DNA of 31,619 nucleotides from DATLFA01 sp039934635 (GTDB taxonomy: Bacteria; Actinomycetota; Acidimicrobiia; Acidimicrobiales; WLNW01), in the NCBI GenBank assembly GCA_039934635.1, contig JBDTLT010000041.1, forward strand, positions 1 to 31,619, written 5' to 3'. Every line of letters begins with the position of its first letter. Position 1 is the stretch's first letter. Shown one piece after another: positions 15,162 through 23,240 of the stretch. Under the pieces are notes generated by a model. It made no database searches. It was not told the DNA's origin and saw only the letters and a program-made list of their open reading frames with translations. The translations under genes were made by a program, and so were the position numbers.

Positions 15162-16190
15162 GTGAGAGCAGCTCAGGTCGTGCGGCATGGTAGGCCAGTC
15201 GAGGCAGTCGAGATCCGAGATGTCGACGTTCCCGAGCCCGGCCCGGGCGCGGTCCGCGTGGCGGTATCGACGGCATCGCTGAATTTCGGTGACATCGCTC
15301 GCTGTAGAGGCACCCTCTCGAGCGTCATGATCTCGCCGCCGTTCACGCTCGGCATGGATGTGTGCGGTGTGGTCGATGCCGCGGGCGACGGCGCGACGCA
15401 GTGGATCGGTCGCCGCGTGGTCGCGATCACCACCATGGCTCTCGGCGGCATCGCCGACTCCGCGCTCGCACCCGCCCACGGTGTCTTCGATGCGCCCGCT
15501 GAACTCGACGACGCCGAGGCCGCCGCGTTCACATTGCCGTTCCACGTGTCGCACTTGGCGTTGCACAAGCGCGCCCGGCTCGTGGCCGGCGAGACACTGA
15601 TGGTGGTGGGTGGGGCCAGCGGCGTGGGCACCGCGGCAATCCAACTCGGTGTCGCAGCGGGCGCGGACGTGATCGCGGTTGCCGGTGGCGACAAAGGCCC
15701 GGTGTGTGCCGATCTCGGCGCGTCGTTGGTCATCGACCCCGCTTCCGGTGACATGTTCGACCGAGTGATGAGCCACACCGACGGTCGGGGCGCGCAGGTC
15801 GTGTTCGATGTCGTCGGCGGCGAACTTGTCGAGACCACGTGGACGTGCGTGGCGCGCGAGGGGCGCTATCTTCCGGTCGGGTTCAACGACGACGTGCAGT
15901 CGGGGATGACCGGCCGTCCGCTACGCAAGGTCTCGACGGGCAACTTCTCTGTGGTGGGCGTGTTGCTCTCCTACAACGAGGTACCGCTGCAAGTGCGGCG
16001 CGCCGGTCTCAATCCGTTTCCGTCGAGCGTCGGTGCCGAGGTGCACGGAGCGTTGTGCGACCTCGTCACCCGCGGCGCAATCCGGCCGGTGGTGGGCCGG
16101 CGCATCCGCATCGACGAGGTCGGTGCCGCCCTCGAGCAGCACGAACTGCGGCTCACCAGCGGGCGCACCGTGGTCGATCTGCACTTGTAA
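15162..16190 (+). CDS. MDR-family quinone oxidoreductase-like protein, paralogue of the divergent gene
   Basis: A 342-residue protein starting at GTG 15162 (RAAQVVRHGRPVEAVEIRDVDVPEPGPGAVRVAV). It is clearly homologous to the divergent MDR gene: STASLNFGDIARCRG corresponds to SAAALNFNEIDGCHC, LGMDVCGVVDAAGDGATQWIGRRVVA to LGMEVVGIVEQVGPGADHWLGHRVMA, the nucleotide loop is MVVGGASGVGTAAIQLGVAAGADVIAV, and NFSVVGVLLSYNEVPLQVRRAGLNPFPSSVGAEVHGALCDLVTRGAIRPVVGR matches the other copy closely. It lacks the structural zinc Cys cluster. The start is separated from the other start by 34 bp, too little for two separate full promoters. The sulfatase gene begins 10 bp after its stop, so the two may be in one transcript. 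Confidence 0.9.
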   Translation: MRAAQVVRHGRPVEAVEIRDVDVPEPGPGAVRVAVSTASLNFGDIARCRGTLSSVMISPPFTLGMDVCGVVDAAGDGATQWIGRRVVAITTMALGGIADSALAPAHGVFDAPAELDDAEAAAFTLPFHVSHLALHKRARLVAGETLMVVGGASGVGTAAIQLGVAAGADVIAVAGGDKGPVCADLGASLVIDPASGDMFDRVMSHTDGRGAQVVFDVVGGELVETTWTCVAREGRYLPVGFNDDVQSGMTGRPLRKVSTGNFSVVGVLLSYNEVPLQVRRAGLNPFPSSVGAEVHGALCDLVTRGAIRPVVGRRIRIDEVGAALEQHELRLTSGRTVVDLHL

Positions 16191-16200
16191 GGTTTGCGCA

Positions 16201-17730
16201 ATGTTCCGCCGCGTTGCGTTGCCGATCGCAGTGCTGGTCGGTGTGATCGTCGGCTTCGGACTCACCCGTGACGGGCCTCACGCGACTCCGGCCGATGTGT
16301 CCTCGACAACTGGGACCCCGTCATCGACCACGCCGGCAGCGCTGGCACAGACGACATCGTCGACTGCGCCGACCGAGCGTCCGAACATCGTCTATGTACT
16401 CGCCGACGATCTCGACAGCAGCCTCGTGCAGTACATGCCCAAGCTCAACGGTTTGATCGCTGCATCAGGTATCAGCTTTACGAACTACTACGTGACGTCG
16501 GCGGTCTGCTGCCCGTCTCGTGTGTCGATGATGCGCGGCCAGTATCCGCACAACACGACGGTGTTGACGAACGAGGATGGGTTCGCGAAGTTCCATCAGC
16601 TCGGCCTCGAGTCGTCCACCATCGCCACTTGGCTGCAGTCGGCGGGGTATCGAACGGCGCTGATGGGCAAGTATCTCAACGGCTATCTCGAACAACGGGG
16701 CGCCGGCTTGTTCGAGTACGTGCCACCGGGATGGAGCGAATGGGACGTTGCCGGTGACGGATTTCGCGAAGTCGACTACACGATGAATCACAACGGCACG
16801 CTCACGCAATACGGGCACTCGCCGCAGGACGTACTGACCGATGTGCTGCGGGCGCGAGCCGACACCTTCATCTCGAAATCGGCCGAAGACGGACAGCCGT
16901 TCTTTCTCGAGCTATCGACGTTCGCTCCGCACTTTCCTTACACAGTCCTCGATCGCTACGCGAATGCATTTCCTGGAGTGACTGCACCCCGGTCACCGTC
17001 GTTCAATGCACGCGGCCAGGGCGAGCCCAAGTGGCTCGCCGTGCAACCGTCGCTGACCGCGGCCGATATCACGACGCTCGACGCGAAGTACCGCCGGCGC
17101 GTACAAGCGGTGCAAGGCATCGACGAGTTGATCGGTCAAGTCATCGACGCGCTGAGACGCACGGGCGAACTCGACAACACCTACTTCGTGTTCAGCTCGG
17201 ACAACGGATATCACGTCGGTCAGCATCGGCTACAGCCGGGCAAGCAGAGCGCGTACGACACCGACATCCGCGTGCCCCTCATCGTGCGCGGACCCGGTAT
17301 CACTCACGGCACCGTCGATGCGATGACGATGAACATCGACTTGGCGCCCACGTTCGCTGCACTCGCCGGTGTGCAGACGCCCAGCTTCGTCGATGGCCGA
17401 TCATTGGTGCCGCTCTTACGAGGTGCGACGCCGGCGGATTGGCGCGAGGTGGTGTTCGTCGAGCACGAGGGGCCGACGGCTGTGCCCGGTGATCCCGACT
17501 ATCAACCGGACGACAACCCCACGCGCTACGCGGCGATCCGCAGCGCAAACCGGCTATTCGTCGAATATCAGAGCGGTGAGTACGAGCTCTACGACTACAC
17601 GACCGATCCCTACGAACTCGCAAATCGGGTCGCTTCGACGAGTGCCACCGACCTCGCGAACTACCAGCAGACGCTCGACGCGCTGCGTCGTTGTCGGGCC
17701 GAAACCTGTCGGGCGCCGGCCCGTATGTAG
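16201..17730 (+). CDS. Exported sulfatase (formylglycine-type)
   Basis: A 509-residue sulfatase with ATG 16201, starting only 10 bp after the MDR stop. Residues 1-21 form a signal/anchor helix (FRRVALPIAVLVGVIVGFGL) and 22-58 a Ser/Thr-rich linker. The sulfatase core has D69-D70 in YVLADDLDSS, the maturation motif C103-C-P-S-R107 (C103 is the residue that would become formylglycine), followed by MRGQYPHN, then MGKYLNGY and SSDNGYHVGQHRL with D334-N335, the metal ligands, and VPLIVRGPGI. All core elements of a Ca-dependent aryl or polysaccharide sulfatase are present. The formylglycine-generating enzyme is not in the window. It is probably secreted or surface-attached and next to an arylsulfotransferase-like protein; the natural sulfate ester is unknown. 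Confidence 0.92.
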   Translation: MFRRVALPIAVLVGVIVGFGLTRDGPHATPADVSSTTGTPSSTTPAALAQTTSSTAPTERPNIVYVLADDLDSSLVQYMPKLNGLIAASGISFTNYYVTSAVCCPSRVSMMRGQYPHNTTVLTNEDGFAKFHQLGLESSTIATWLQSAGYRTALMGKYLNGYLEQRGAGLFEYVPPGWSEWDVAGDGFREVDYTMNHNGTLTQYGHSPQDVLTDVLRARADTFISKSAEDGQPFFLELSTFAPHFPYTVLDRYANAFPGVTAPRSPSFNARGQGEPKWLAVQPSLTAADITTLDAKYRRRVQAVQGIDELIGQVIDALRRTGELDNTYFVFSSDNGYHVGQHRLQPGKQSAYDTDIRVPLIVRGPGITHGTVDAMTMNIDLAPTFAALAGVQTPSFVDGRSLVPLLRGATPADWREVVFVEHEGPTAVPGDPDYQPDDNPTRYAAIRSANRLFVEYQSGEYELYDYTTDPYELANRVASTSATDLANYQQTLDALRRCRAETCRAPARM

Positions 17731-17779
17731 CCACGGCGAAAGGTCAACATTTGGTCATTTCTCGTCGGAGTCCCGCGAC

Positions 17780-20446
17780 GTGACCGTGCCCGGGGCGCCA
17801 CCCGTGGTAACCCATGGCCCCATGGCCCTCCGCGCGGGTGCTCGCTCTGGTGCCGCGGCAGCGCCGCTGGTGCGGCTGGTGTTGTTCGCTCTCGGTGCGC
17901 TCTGCGTCGTCGCCGTACCGGGTCGCGCCGATGGTGCGCCGGCCGCGTGTGTCGCTCCCGCCATCGGTGATCCTGCCGGCGGCGTCGGCGGTGGGTTCAC
18001 TTCCATCACGCCGACTCGACTGCTCGATACGCGCTCAGAGGTCGGCTCGACCGGTGTTGGTGCGGGCTGCGTGGTTCACGTCGCGCTGTCCTCGGTCGTA
18101 CCGCCGAGTGCAACCGGCGTCGCGGCAACAGTGACGCTGACCGATGCCGAAGGTGAAGGCTTCGCGACGGCATACCCGTGCGGTTCTCCTCGCCCGTACA
18201 TTTCCAACGTCAATACGCGCGCCGATTCACCGGTGCCCAATATGGTGCTCGCGCCGGTCGACTCGACGAGGCAGTTGTGCGTTTTCACATCCGTAAACGC
18301 GCAGATCATCGTCGACCTCACCGGTTGGTTCGGCAGTGGTGGCGGTCAATTCCACGACGTGGCACCGACCCGCGCCCTCGACACGCGATTGCCGTCAGAC
18401 CCGCCGCCGGCACCGGTAGCGGCAGACTCGGTGGTGACTCTCGTGATGACGCCGTGGGTGCCGCCGTCGGCCACCGCGGTCGCGGTGAACGTTACGGTCA
18501 CGCAGACGAGTGCTGCGGGCTTTGCGACCGTGTTTCCTTGCGGTGGGTCGCCCCCAGTCGCGTCGAACGTCAACTTCGTCGCCGGCGAAGACCGCGCCTC
18601 ACAGGCCATCGTCGGTCTCGGCAACGGTTCGCTCTGCATCTATCTCTCGGCCGACGCGCACCTGATCGTCGACCTTTGGGGATGGTTCGGCGGGGGCGAT
18701 GGCGCACTCGTCGTGCCGACGAAGGCGTCACGCCTCGTCGACTCGCGAACCGGTGAGGGTGGCTGGAGCACACCACTCACGGCCGGCGAGACGCGGTCGT
18801 TGGACGTCCCGCAGATCCCCGGCGGAGTACGCACGGCCATGGTCGATGTTGTCGCAGTAGAGGCCGAGGGTTCCGGGTACCTGACGGCGTTTGCGTGTGG
18901 TAGCACGCAACCGGCTACGTCGTCGGTGAACTATGCCGCGGTTCGGCCCGCCATGAACTTGGTGACCGTGCCGCTCGGGGCCGACGGCACGCTCTGCGTC
19001 TACGCTTCCGCGCGCGTCGATGTCATCGTCGACCTACTGGCGGTCACCGACAACCCGGGTCCGCTGCGTTCTATCGCGGTGAGCCCGAAGTCATTGACGA
19101 CCAACTTCGTGCCGGCTGGTCATGACTACGCGGTGATCTGTGATGCCGGCGTCAACGCATTGGCCGTCACCGCGGTTTCGCTGCCGGGCTACACCGTCGC
19201 GATCAATGCGGCCAGTGCACTGAACCGGCTGTCGACATCGGTCGATGTCAGTCCCAACCAGCTGATCGAAGTTGACGTGTTGCATGGCTCGTCGGTGGTC
19301 GACCGCTATTACGTGCGCTGTTTGCCGCCCGATTTCCCGCCCATCCACGCCATCTCGTACGGAAGGGCGACACCCGGTTGGTATTTGGTCACGCCGGCGA
19401 CGTTCGCTCCGGGTTCGCACTACGCGGTGATCGTCGACGAGCGTGGTGTACCGCTTTGGTACCGCAAGGCATCGACGCCGATTCTCGACTTCAAACGGCT
19501 GTCGGTAGGGCCGCACGCAGGGCAGCTCGCCTGGGTTCCCGTGTTGGGCCAAGGCTTTGGCGTGGACCCGACGCGCGGCTACGAGATCCACCAACTGGAC
19601 GGCACGCTGGTGAAGTCGGTGTTCGCAGTCGGCCCACCGACCGATCAACACGACATGCTCGCGTTGCCGAACGGCAACTTCGCGCTGTTCGCATACCAGC
19701 AGTTCGACCACGTGGATCTGCGAGCCCTCGGGGCCGGCTTCACCGCGGACGAATCCGTCGTGCATGGCCGCATCCAGGAGATAGATCCGACGGGCGCGCT
19801 CGTGTGGGAATGGAAGGCCGAAGACCACATCAACATCACCGAGAGCACGTATCCGGTGCGGTTCAACCTCACCGGTACCTCGGTCGTGGACCTCGAACAC
19901 TTCAACGGGCTGGACGTTGCACCCAACGGCGACTACATCGTGTCGGCGCGGCACATGGATGCAGTATTCCGGATCACGCGAGCGACGAGCACCATCGCAT
20001 GGAAGCTCGGCGGCACCACCGCCAACAAAGACTTCGCCCCGTCCTTGCTGATACTCAACGACCCGCTCGGCGGGCCCAAGCGTTTGCACGATGCACGCTT
20101 GTTGCCCGACGGCAGCGTTTCGCTGTTCGACAATCGCCTCGACAGTACGGGTGCGACGCGAGCCGCGGTGTATGCAATCGACACGATCGGGCACGCGGCC
20201 ACGCTCATCGCCAGCTTCGCGCGGCCCGACGGCGGTCAGGTGGGCACCATGGGCAGCGTGCGGGTCAGCACCGACGGCAACGTTGTCATCGGCTGGGGAG
20301 CGAACGCGCCGCTCGTTACCGAACTCGATAGCACCAATGCAGTCGTGCTCGAACTCACTGGCCCCGACGGCGGCAGCTACCGGGCCGTGAAAGAACCGGC
20401 GGGCTCGTTCGATCGGGCGACACTGCGGGCGATGTCACCCGGCTGA
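17780..20446 (+). CDS. Exported protein: three LLDTR repeats fused to an arylsulfotransferase-like propeller
   Basis: An 888-residue protein if GTG 17780 is the start (GGAG nine bases upstream); ATG 17822 is an alternative without a Shine-Dalgarno but with a shorter, more typical signal peptide (LVRLVLFALGALCVVAVPGRADGAPA). Residues about 75-420 hold three repeats of about 118 residues, beginning LLDTR, ALDTR and LVDSR and ending in DLTGWFG-like strands, each with a Cys pair (CGS...LC). The C-terminal part, about 520-888, matches arylsulfate sulfotransferase propellers: QHDMLALPNGNF (H624), DLEHFNGLDVAPNGDYIVSAR (H707) and LHDARLLPDGSVSLFDN (H770), equivalent to the three catalytic His regions in the AssT family. 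Such enzymes transfer sulfate between phenols using a sulfo-histidine. It follows the sulfatase after 49 bp. Confidence 0.8.
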   Translation: MTVPGAPPVVTHGPMALRAGARSGAAAAPLVRLVLFALGALCVVAVPGRADGAPAACVAPAIGDPAGGVGGGFTSITPTRLLDTRSEVGSTGVGAGCVVHVALSSVVPPSATGVAATVTLTDAEGEGFATAYPCGSPRPYISNVNTRADSPVPNMVLAPVDSTRQLCVFTSVNAQIIVDLTGWFGSGGGQFHDVAPTRALDTRLPSDPPPAPVAADSVVTLVMTPWVPPSATAVAVNVTVTQTSAAGFATVFPCGGSPPVASNVNFVAGEDRASQAIVGLGNGSLCIYLSADAHLIVDLWGWFGGGDGALVVPTKASRLVDSRTGEGGWSTPLTAGETRSLDVPQIPGGVRTAMVDVVAVEAEGSGYLTAFACGSTQPATSSVNYAAVRPAMNLVTVPLGADGTLCVYASARVDVIVDLLAVTDNPGPLRSIAVSPKSLTTNFVPAGHDYAVICDAGVNALAVTAVSLPGYTVAINAASALNRLSTSVDVSPNQLIEVDVLHGSSVVDRYYVRCLPPDFPPIHAISYGRATPGWYLVTPATFAPGSHYAVIVDERGVPLWYRKASTPILDFKRLSVGPHAGQLAWVPVLGQGFGVDPTRGYEIHQLDGTLVKSVFAVGPPTDQHDMLALPNGNFALFAYQQFDHVDLRALGAGFTADESVVHGRIQEIDPTGALVWEWKAEDHINITESTYPVRFNLTGTSVVDLEHFNGLDVAPNGDYIVSARHMDAVFRITRATSTIAWKLGGTTANKDFAPSLLILNDPLGGPKRLHDARLLPDGSVSLFDNRLDSTGATRAAVYAIDTIGHAATLIASFARPDGGQVGTMGSVRVSTDGNVVIGWGANAPLVTELDSTNAVVLELTGPDGGSYRAVKEPAGSFDRATLRAMSPG
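17999..19045 (+). repeat. Three tandem LLDTR-type protein repeats within the sulfotransferase-like gene
   Basis: The encoded repeats lie at about 17999-18340, 18353-18690 and 18710-19045. Each contains a TPTRLLDTR-like start, then PPSATAVAVNVTVT-like beta strands, CGS..P.SNVN, then LC(V/I)Y.S and a VDLxGWFG-like end. Repeat spacing is about 357 bases (119 residues). They are diverged at the DNA level, so this is an old internal duplication, not a recent tandem expansion. Similar repeats occur in actinobacterial surface proteins, where they are thought to be display or binding modules. Confidence 0.75.
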
Positions 20447-21553
20447 CGCGACGAAGCGCACCTCGTGCGCGGCGGCGGTGCCCTCGTGGAATCGAACGAA
20501 CCGTTTTGCCTCTGACGCGATCGGTTGCAACGCGCGTTTGGTCAGATGGGGCAAGTGGTGCACGAAGAGCGTGGAGCGGCCATCGTTGCGATCGCGGTCG
20601 ATGTGCCACGTGCCGGCAATCAACCCATCGGCCAGCACGGTGCCCCGCCCGATCAGCGCGTCCCACCGGATGCTCGCGTGGCGCGGGTCGACGAATCGAG
20701 TGCGGTCGGCGTGTGACAGCAGCACGTTGTCGTACTCGGGCAGGAAGCGAGGCGGCGCAGGGGTATCGGGATCAGGTCGAAGAGCCTCCGGGAGATCGAA
20801 CAGCTCGCGGCCGCGCTCGTCGCGAAACGGGCGCAGTTGTGGGCGCAACCGGTCGAGCACCTCGCGAAAGCCGGTCAACCTCGACCAGGCGGCGGCGTCC
20901 GCGGCCGACGCGGGACCGAACGCACGGAGATAGCGCAGCACCACGTCGTCGATCGACCCGTCCGCGACCAGCGGTCGTCCGAGCCACGCCTCGGCAGTGG
21001 TCGACGCGACTTGACCGGACCTGCCCCAGATGCCCCTCGGCGGTACTTGGACGAACGGCAGCCGATTGCGGCACGCGTAGGCCAGCGCCGCCGCGTGGAG
21101 GTGGGGGAACTGCGCGGCGATCACCGCGCGCAGTTGCGGGCCGGTGAGCGGCCGCTCGGCGAGCAGCGGTCGCACGAACGCCAATACCGAGTCGATGTCG
21201 ACACCCACGAGCGACACGGCGTATTCGCTGTGGCGGGCGAGCTCACCGTCGAGCACCGGTTGGACCAACGGGCGCAGCAGCAGGCAGTCGTCGGCGGTGA
21301 CCAAGTGCAGCGTGCCTCGCATGACGACGATGCGCACGACGACGCGATCGATCATCAGCTGACCGAGAACGGCGGGGTCGAAGCGCTCGAGTCGCGACCA
21401 GAGACCGACGTAGGGGTTGAGCGGGACCTGTGCCTGCAGGCCGACCAGGTGCTCGACCGCGTCTCGCACCGGCATCGGGCTTCGGCGCAACAGCAATTGG
21501 CGCTCGAGGGTGGCGCGGTTGAGCGCGCGAGTTGTCAGGACGTCGCCAGTCAT
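20435..21553 (-). CDS. AlkZ/YcaQ-like winged-helix DNA-binding protein (HTH_42)
   Basis: A 372-residue protein with ATG 21553. It opens TTRALNRATLERQLLLRRS and carries HLVGLQAQVPLNPYVGLWSRL, in which Q40-x-Q42 corresponds to the Q-hydrophobic-Q catalytic motif of AlkZ-type DNA glycosylases that unhook interstrand crosslinks or excise alkylated purines. The length and repeated winged-helix segments (RPLTGPQLRAVIAAQFP; DDVVLRYLRAFGPASAADAAAWSRLTG) fit the HTH_42 family, whose members vary in function. The C-terminal FLPEYDNVLLSHADRTRF and GRGTVLADGLIAGTWHI are family-typical. The longer open frame to 21886 crosses the crotonase start and is rejected. Its last 12 bases overlap the convergent sulfotransferase-like stop. 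Role in DNA repair is plausible but not proved. Confidence 0.85.
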   Translation of the reverse strand: MTGDVLTTRALNRATLERQLLLRRSPMPVRDAVEHLVGLQAQVPLNPYVGLWSRLERFDPAVLGQLMIDRVVVRIVVMRGTLHLVTADDCLLLRPLVQPVLDGELARHSEYAVSLVGVDIDSVLAFVRPLLAERPLTGPQLRAVIAAQFPHLHAAALAYACRNRLPFVQVPPRGIWGRSGQVASTTAEAWLGRPLVADGSIDDVVLRYLRAFGPASAADAAAWSRLTGFREVLDRLRPQLRPFRDERGRELFDLPEALRPDPDTPAPPRFLPEYDNVLLSHADRTRFVDPRHASIRWDALIGRGTVLADGLIAGTWHIDRDRNDGRSTLFVHHLPHLTKRALQPIASEAKRFVRFHEGTAAAHEVRFVASAG

Positions 21554-21572
21554 GACCTGACCGAGGCCTGAA

Positions 21573-21602
21573 TTTCGCGCTCTGCACGGCCGCTCGGGCC
21601 TG
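21573..21602 (-). repeat. Inverted, diverged copy of the 31-bp repeat
   Basis: Thirty bases here equal the reverse complement of the 31-bp unit at 7712-7804 at 27 of 30 positions: CGCTCTG, three variable bases (CAC in place of AAA), then GGCCGCTCGGGCCTG, preceded by TTTC. It lies in the 93-bp gap between the HTH_42 start (21553) and the crotonase start (21647), with the opposite orientation to the array. A chance match of this length in an intergenic stretch is very unlikely, so the unit appears to be a dispersed element. Its role is unknown. Confidence 0.85.
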
Positions 21603-21646
21603 CAATGATGCACGAGGGGACAGTGCGGCCGGAAGGAGCCTGACGC

Positions 21647-22474
21647 GTGGTCGATGACGAATGGGTGCGATACGGCGTGGCGGACGGTGTCGCGACGATC
21701 ACGTTCGATCGCCCCGACAAGCTCAACGCGTTGACGTTCGCGATGTGCGACTCGTTCAGCACCCGACTCATCGAGGCCCGCGACGATCCGTCGGTGCGCG
21801 TGGTCGTGTTGAAGGGCAACGGCCGGGCCTTCACCGCCGGCGTCGATGTCGAAGACCGGCCGGAGCGGCAAGACCCGACATTGCACACGATGGATGACGA
21901 CATAGCGGAGATCTCACGAGCCGCCGATCGATGGATGCACCTGTGGACCTTACCCAAACCCGTCGTGGTCAAAGCGCACGGGTACTGCGTTGGATGGGGC
22001 ATAGAGATCGCGTTGCATGCGGACCTTGTCCTCGCGTCGCACGACTGCTCGTTCTTCTTCCCGTCCGTGCGCAACGGTTCGGGGCTTCCCGACTCGGCCA
22101 CGGCGATCTACTACTTGGGCCTGCAGTGGGCCAAGCGCCTCTTGCTCACCGGCGACGCCATCGACGGTCGCACCGCCGCCCGCATCGGGCTCGTCGTCGA
22201 GTCGTTTCCGGATGAAGAACTCGACGACGCAGTAGATTCGCTGGCGCGTCGCATGGCTGCGCTTCCCGCCGAGTTGCTCGCGCAGAGCAAGGCGGTCATC
22301 AACCGGTCGGTCGAATTGATGGGAAGAGCGCAGTTACAGAGCTTCGCAGCCGAAGCCAACGCCGCTGCGCGCCAAAGTCCCGGCGTCGGTGAATGGAGTC
22401 GCATCCTCCGCGAACAGGGTCGCCACGAAGCGATCAGGTGGCGCGACGAGCGGCTTGTGGAAGGAGAACGGTGA
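21647..22474 (+). CDS. Crotonase-family protein (enoyl-CoA hydratase/isomerase-like), second Glu replaced
   Basis: A 275-residue protein with GTG 21647 and GGAAGGAG nine to sixteen bases upstream. The crotonase core is seen as ITFDRPDKLNALT, GRAFTAGVDV (oxyanion loop), HGYCVGWGIEIALHADLVLAS (second oxyanion loop), and the C-terminal helices AELLAQSKAVINRSVEL. E120 occupies the place of rat hydratase E144. The position of E164 (20 residues on, PE motif) is S140 in FFFPSVRNG, so the two-glutamate hydratase machinery is incomplete. The protein may be an isomerase, hydrolase or other crotonase acting on an acyl-CoA. Its last four bases overlap the dienelactone hydrolase start (GTGA), indicating translational coupling, and the pair likely forms an operon with the downstream cupin. 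Confidence 0.88.
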   Translation: MVDDEWVRYGVADGVATITFDRPDKLNALTFAMCDSFSTRLIEARDDPSVRVVVLKGNGRAFTAGVDVEDRPERQDPTLHTMDDDIAEISRAADRWMHLWTLPKPVVVKAHGYCVGWGIEIALHADLVLASHDCSFFFPSVRNGSGLPDSATAIYYLGLQWAKRLLLTGDAIDGRTAARIGLVVESFPDEELDDAVDSLARRMAALPAELLAQSKAVINRSVELMGRAQLQSFAAEANAAARQSPGVGEWSRILREQGRHEAIRWRDERLVEGER

Positions 22475-23226
22475 CGACAACCGACGAGTACGAGGGCATG
22501 CTGGCCGAGACCGTGATGCTGCGCGTCGGTGACGACTTCATCCACGCGTACTTCGCGCGTCCGACAGGATCGGGCCCGTTCCCCGGCGTCGTGCTACTGC
22601 ATCACATGCCCGGTTGGGATGACTGGTACAAGGAGGCCACGCGTACCTTTGCCGCTCGCGGCTATCTCGCGATCGCGCCCGATCTCTATTGCCGCGCCGG
22701 CCACGGCGCTCCCGACGAGGTTGCGGCCATCGTGCGGGCCGACGGGGGCGTGCCGGACGAGCAGGTCGTTGCCGACGCAGACGCGGCAGCAGAGCTGCTG
22801 CGCGCTTCGCCACTTTCCAACGGCAAGGTGGGCGTCTTCGGATCGTGCTCGGGTGGGCGTCATGCGTATCTCACCGCGTGCAGATCCGACGCGTTCGCGG
22901 CAGTCGTCGACCTGTGGGGCGGCGGAGTGGTCATGGACGAGAAAGATCTCACTGACAAGAAGCCGGTCGCGCCCATCGACTACACGATCGATCTCACGTG
23001 TCCGCTGCTCGGCCTGTTCGGTGCGGAAGACCGCTCGCCGCCCGTCGAGCAAGTCGCCATCCACGAGGCCGAGTTGCAGCGATTGGGCAAGGTGTACGAG
23101 TTCCACATCTATCCCGACGCGGGCCATGGGTTCTTCTACCATCAGCGTCCCGCGATGTATCGGCCAGAGCAGGCGCTCGACGGGTGGAGCAAAGTCTGGG
23201 CCTTCTTGGCCCGGCATCTCGCATAG
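22471..23226 (+). CDS. Dienelactone hydrolase-family protein
   Basis: A 251-residue DLH-family hydrolase starting at GTG 22471 with GGAAGGAG upstream inside the crotonase 3' end. The catalytic Cys is C126 in VGVFGSCSGGRHAYL, the acid D187 in GLFGAEDRSPP, and the His H219 in YPDAGHGFFYH. The nucleophile is Cys, as in true dienelactone hydrolases, not Ser. Other hallmarks are PGVVLLHHMPGWDDWYKEATRTFAARGYLAIAPDLYCR. The substrate is likely a lactone or enol ester in aromatic or terpenoid catabolism; the precise one is unknown. The 4-bp overlap with the crotonase and the 14-bp gap to the cupin indicate an operon. No signal peptide, cytoplasmic. Confidence 0.9.
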   Translation: MTTTDEYEGMLAETVMLRVGDDFIHAYFARPTGSGPFPGVVLLHHMPGWDDWYKEATRTFAARGYLAIAPDLYCRAGHGAPDEVAAIVRADGGVPDEQVVADADAAAELLRASPLSNGKVGVFGSCSGGRHAYLTACRSDAFAAVVDLWGGGVVMDEKDLTDKKPVAPIDYTIDLTCPLLGLFGAEDRSPPVEQVAIHEAELQRLGKVYEFHIYPDAGHGFFYHQRPAMYRPEQALDGWSKVWAFLARHLA

Positions 23227-23240
23227 CGCAAGGAGCACGG

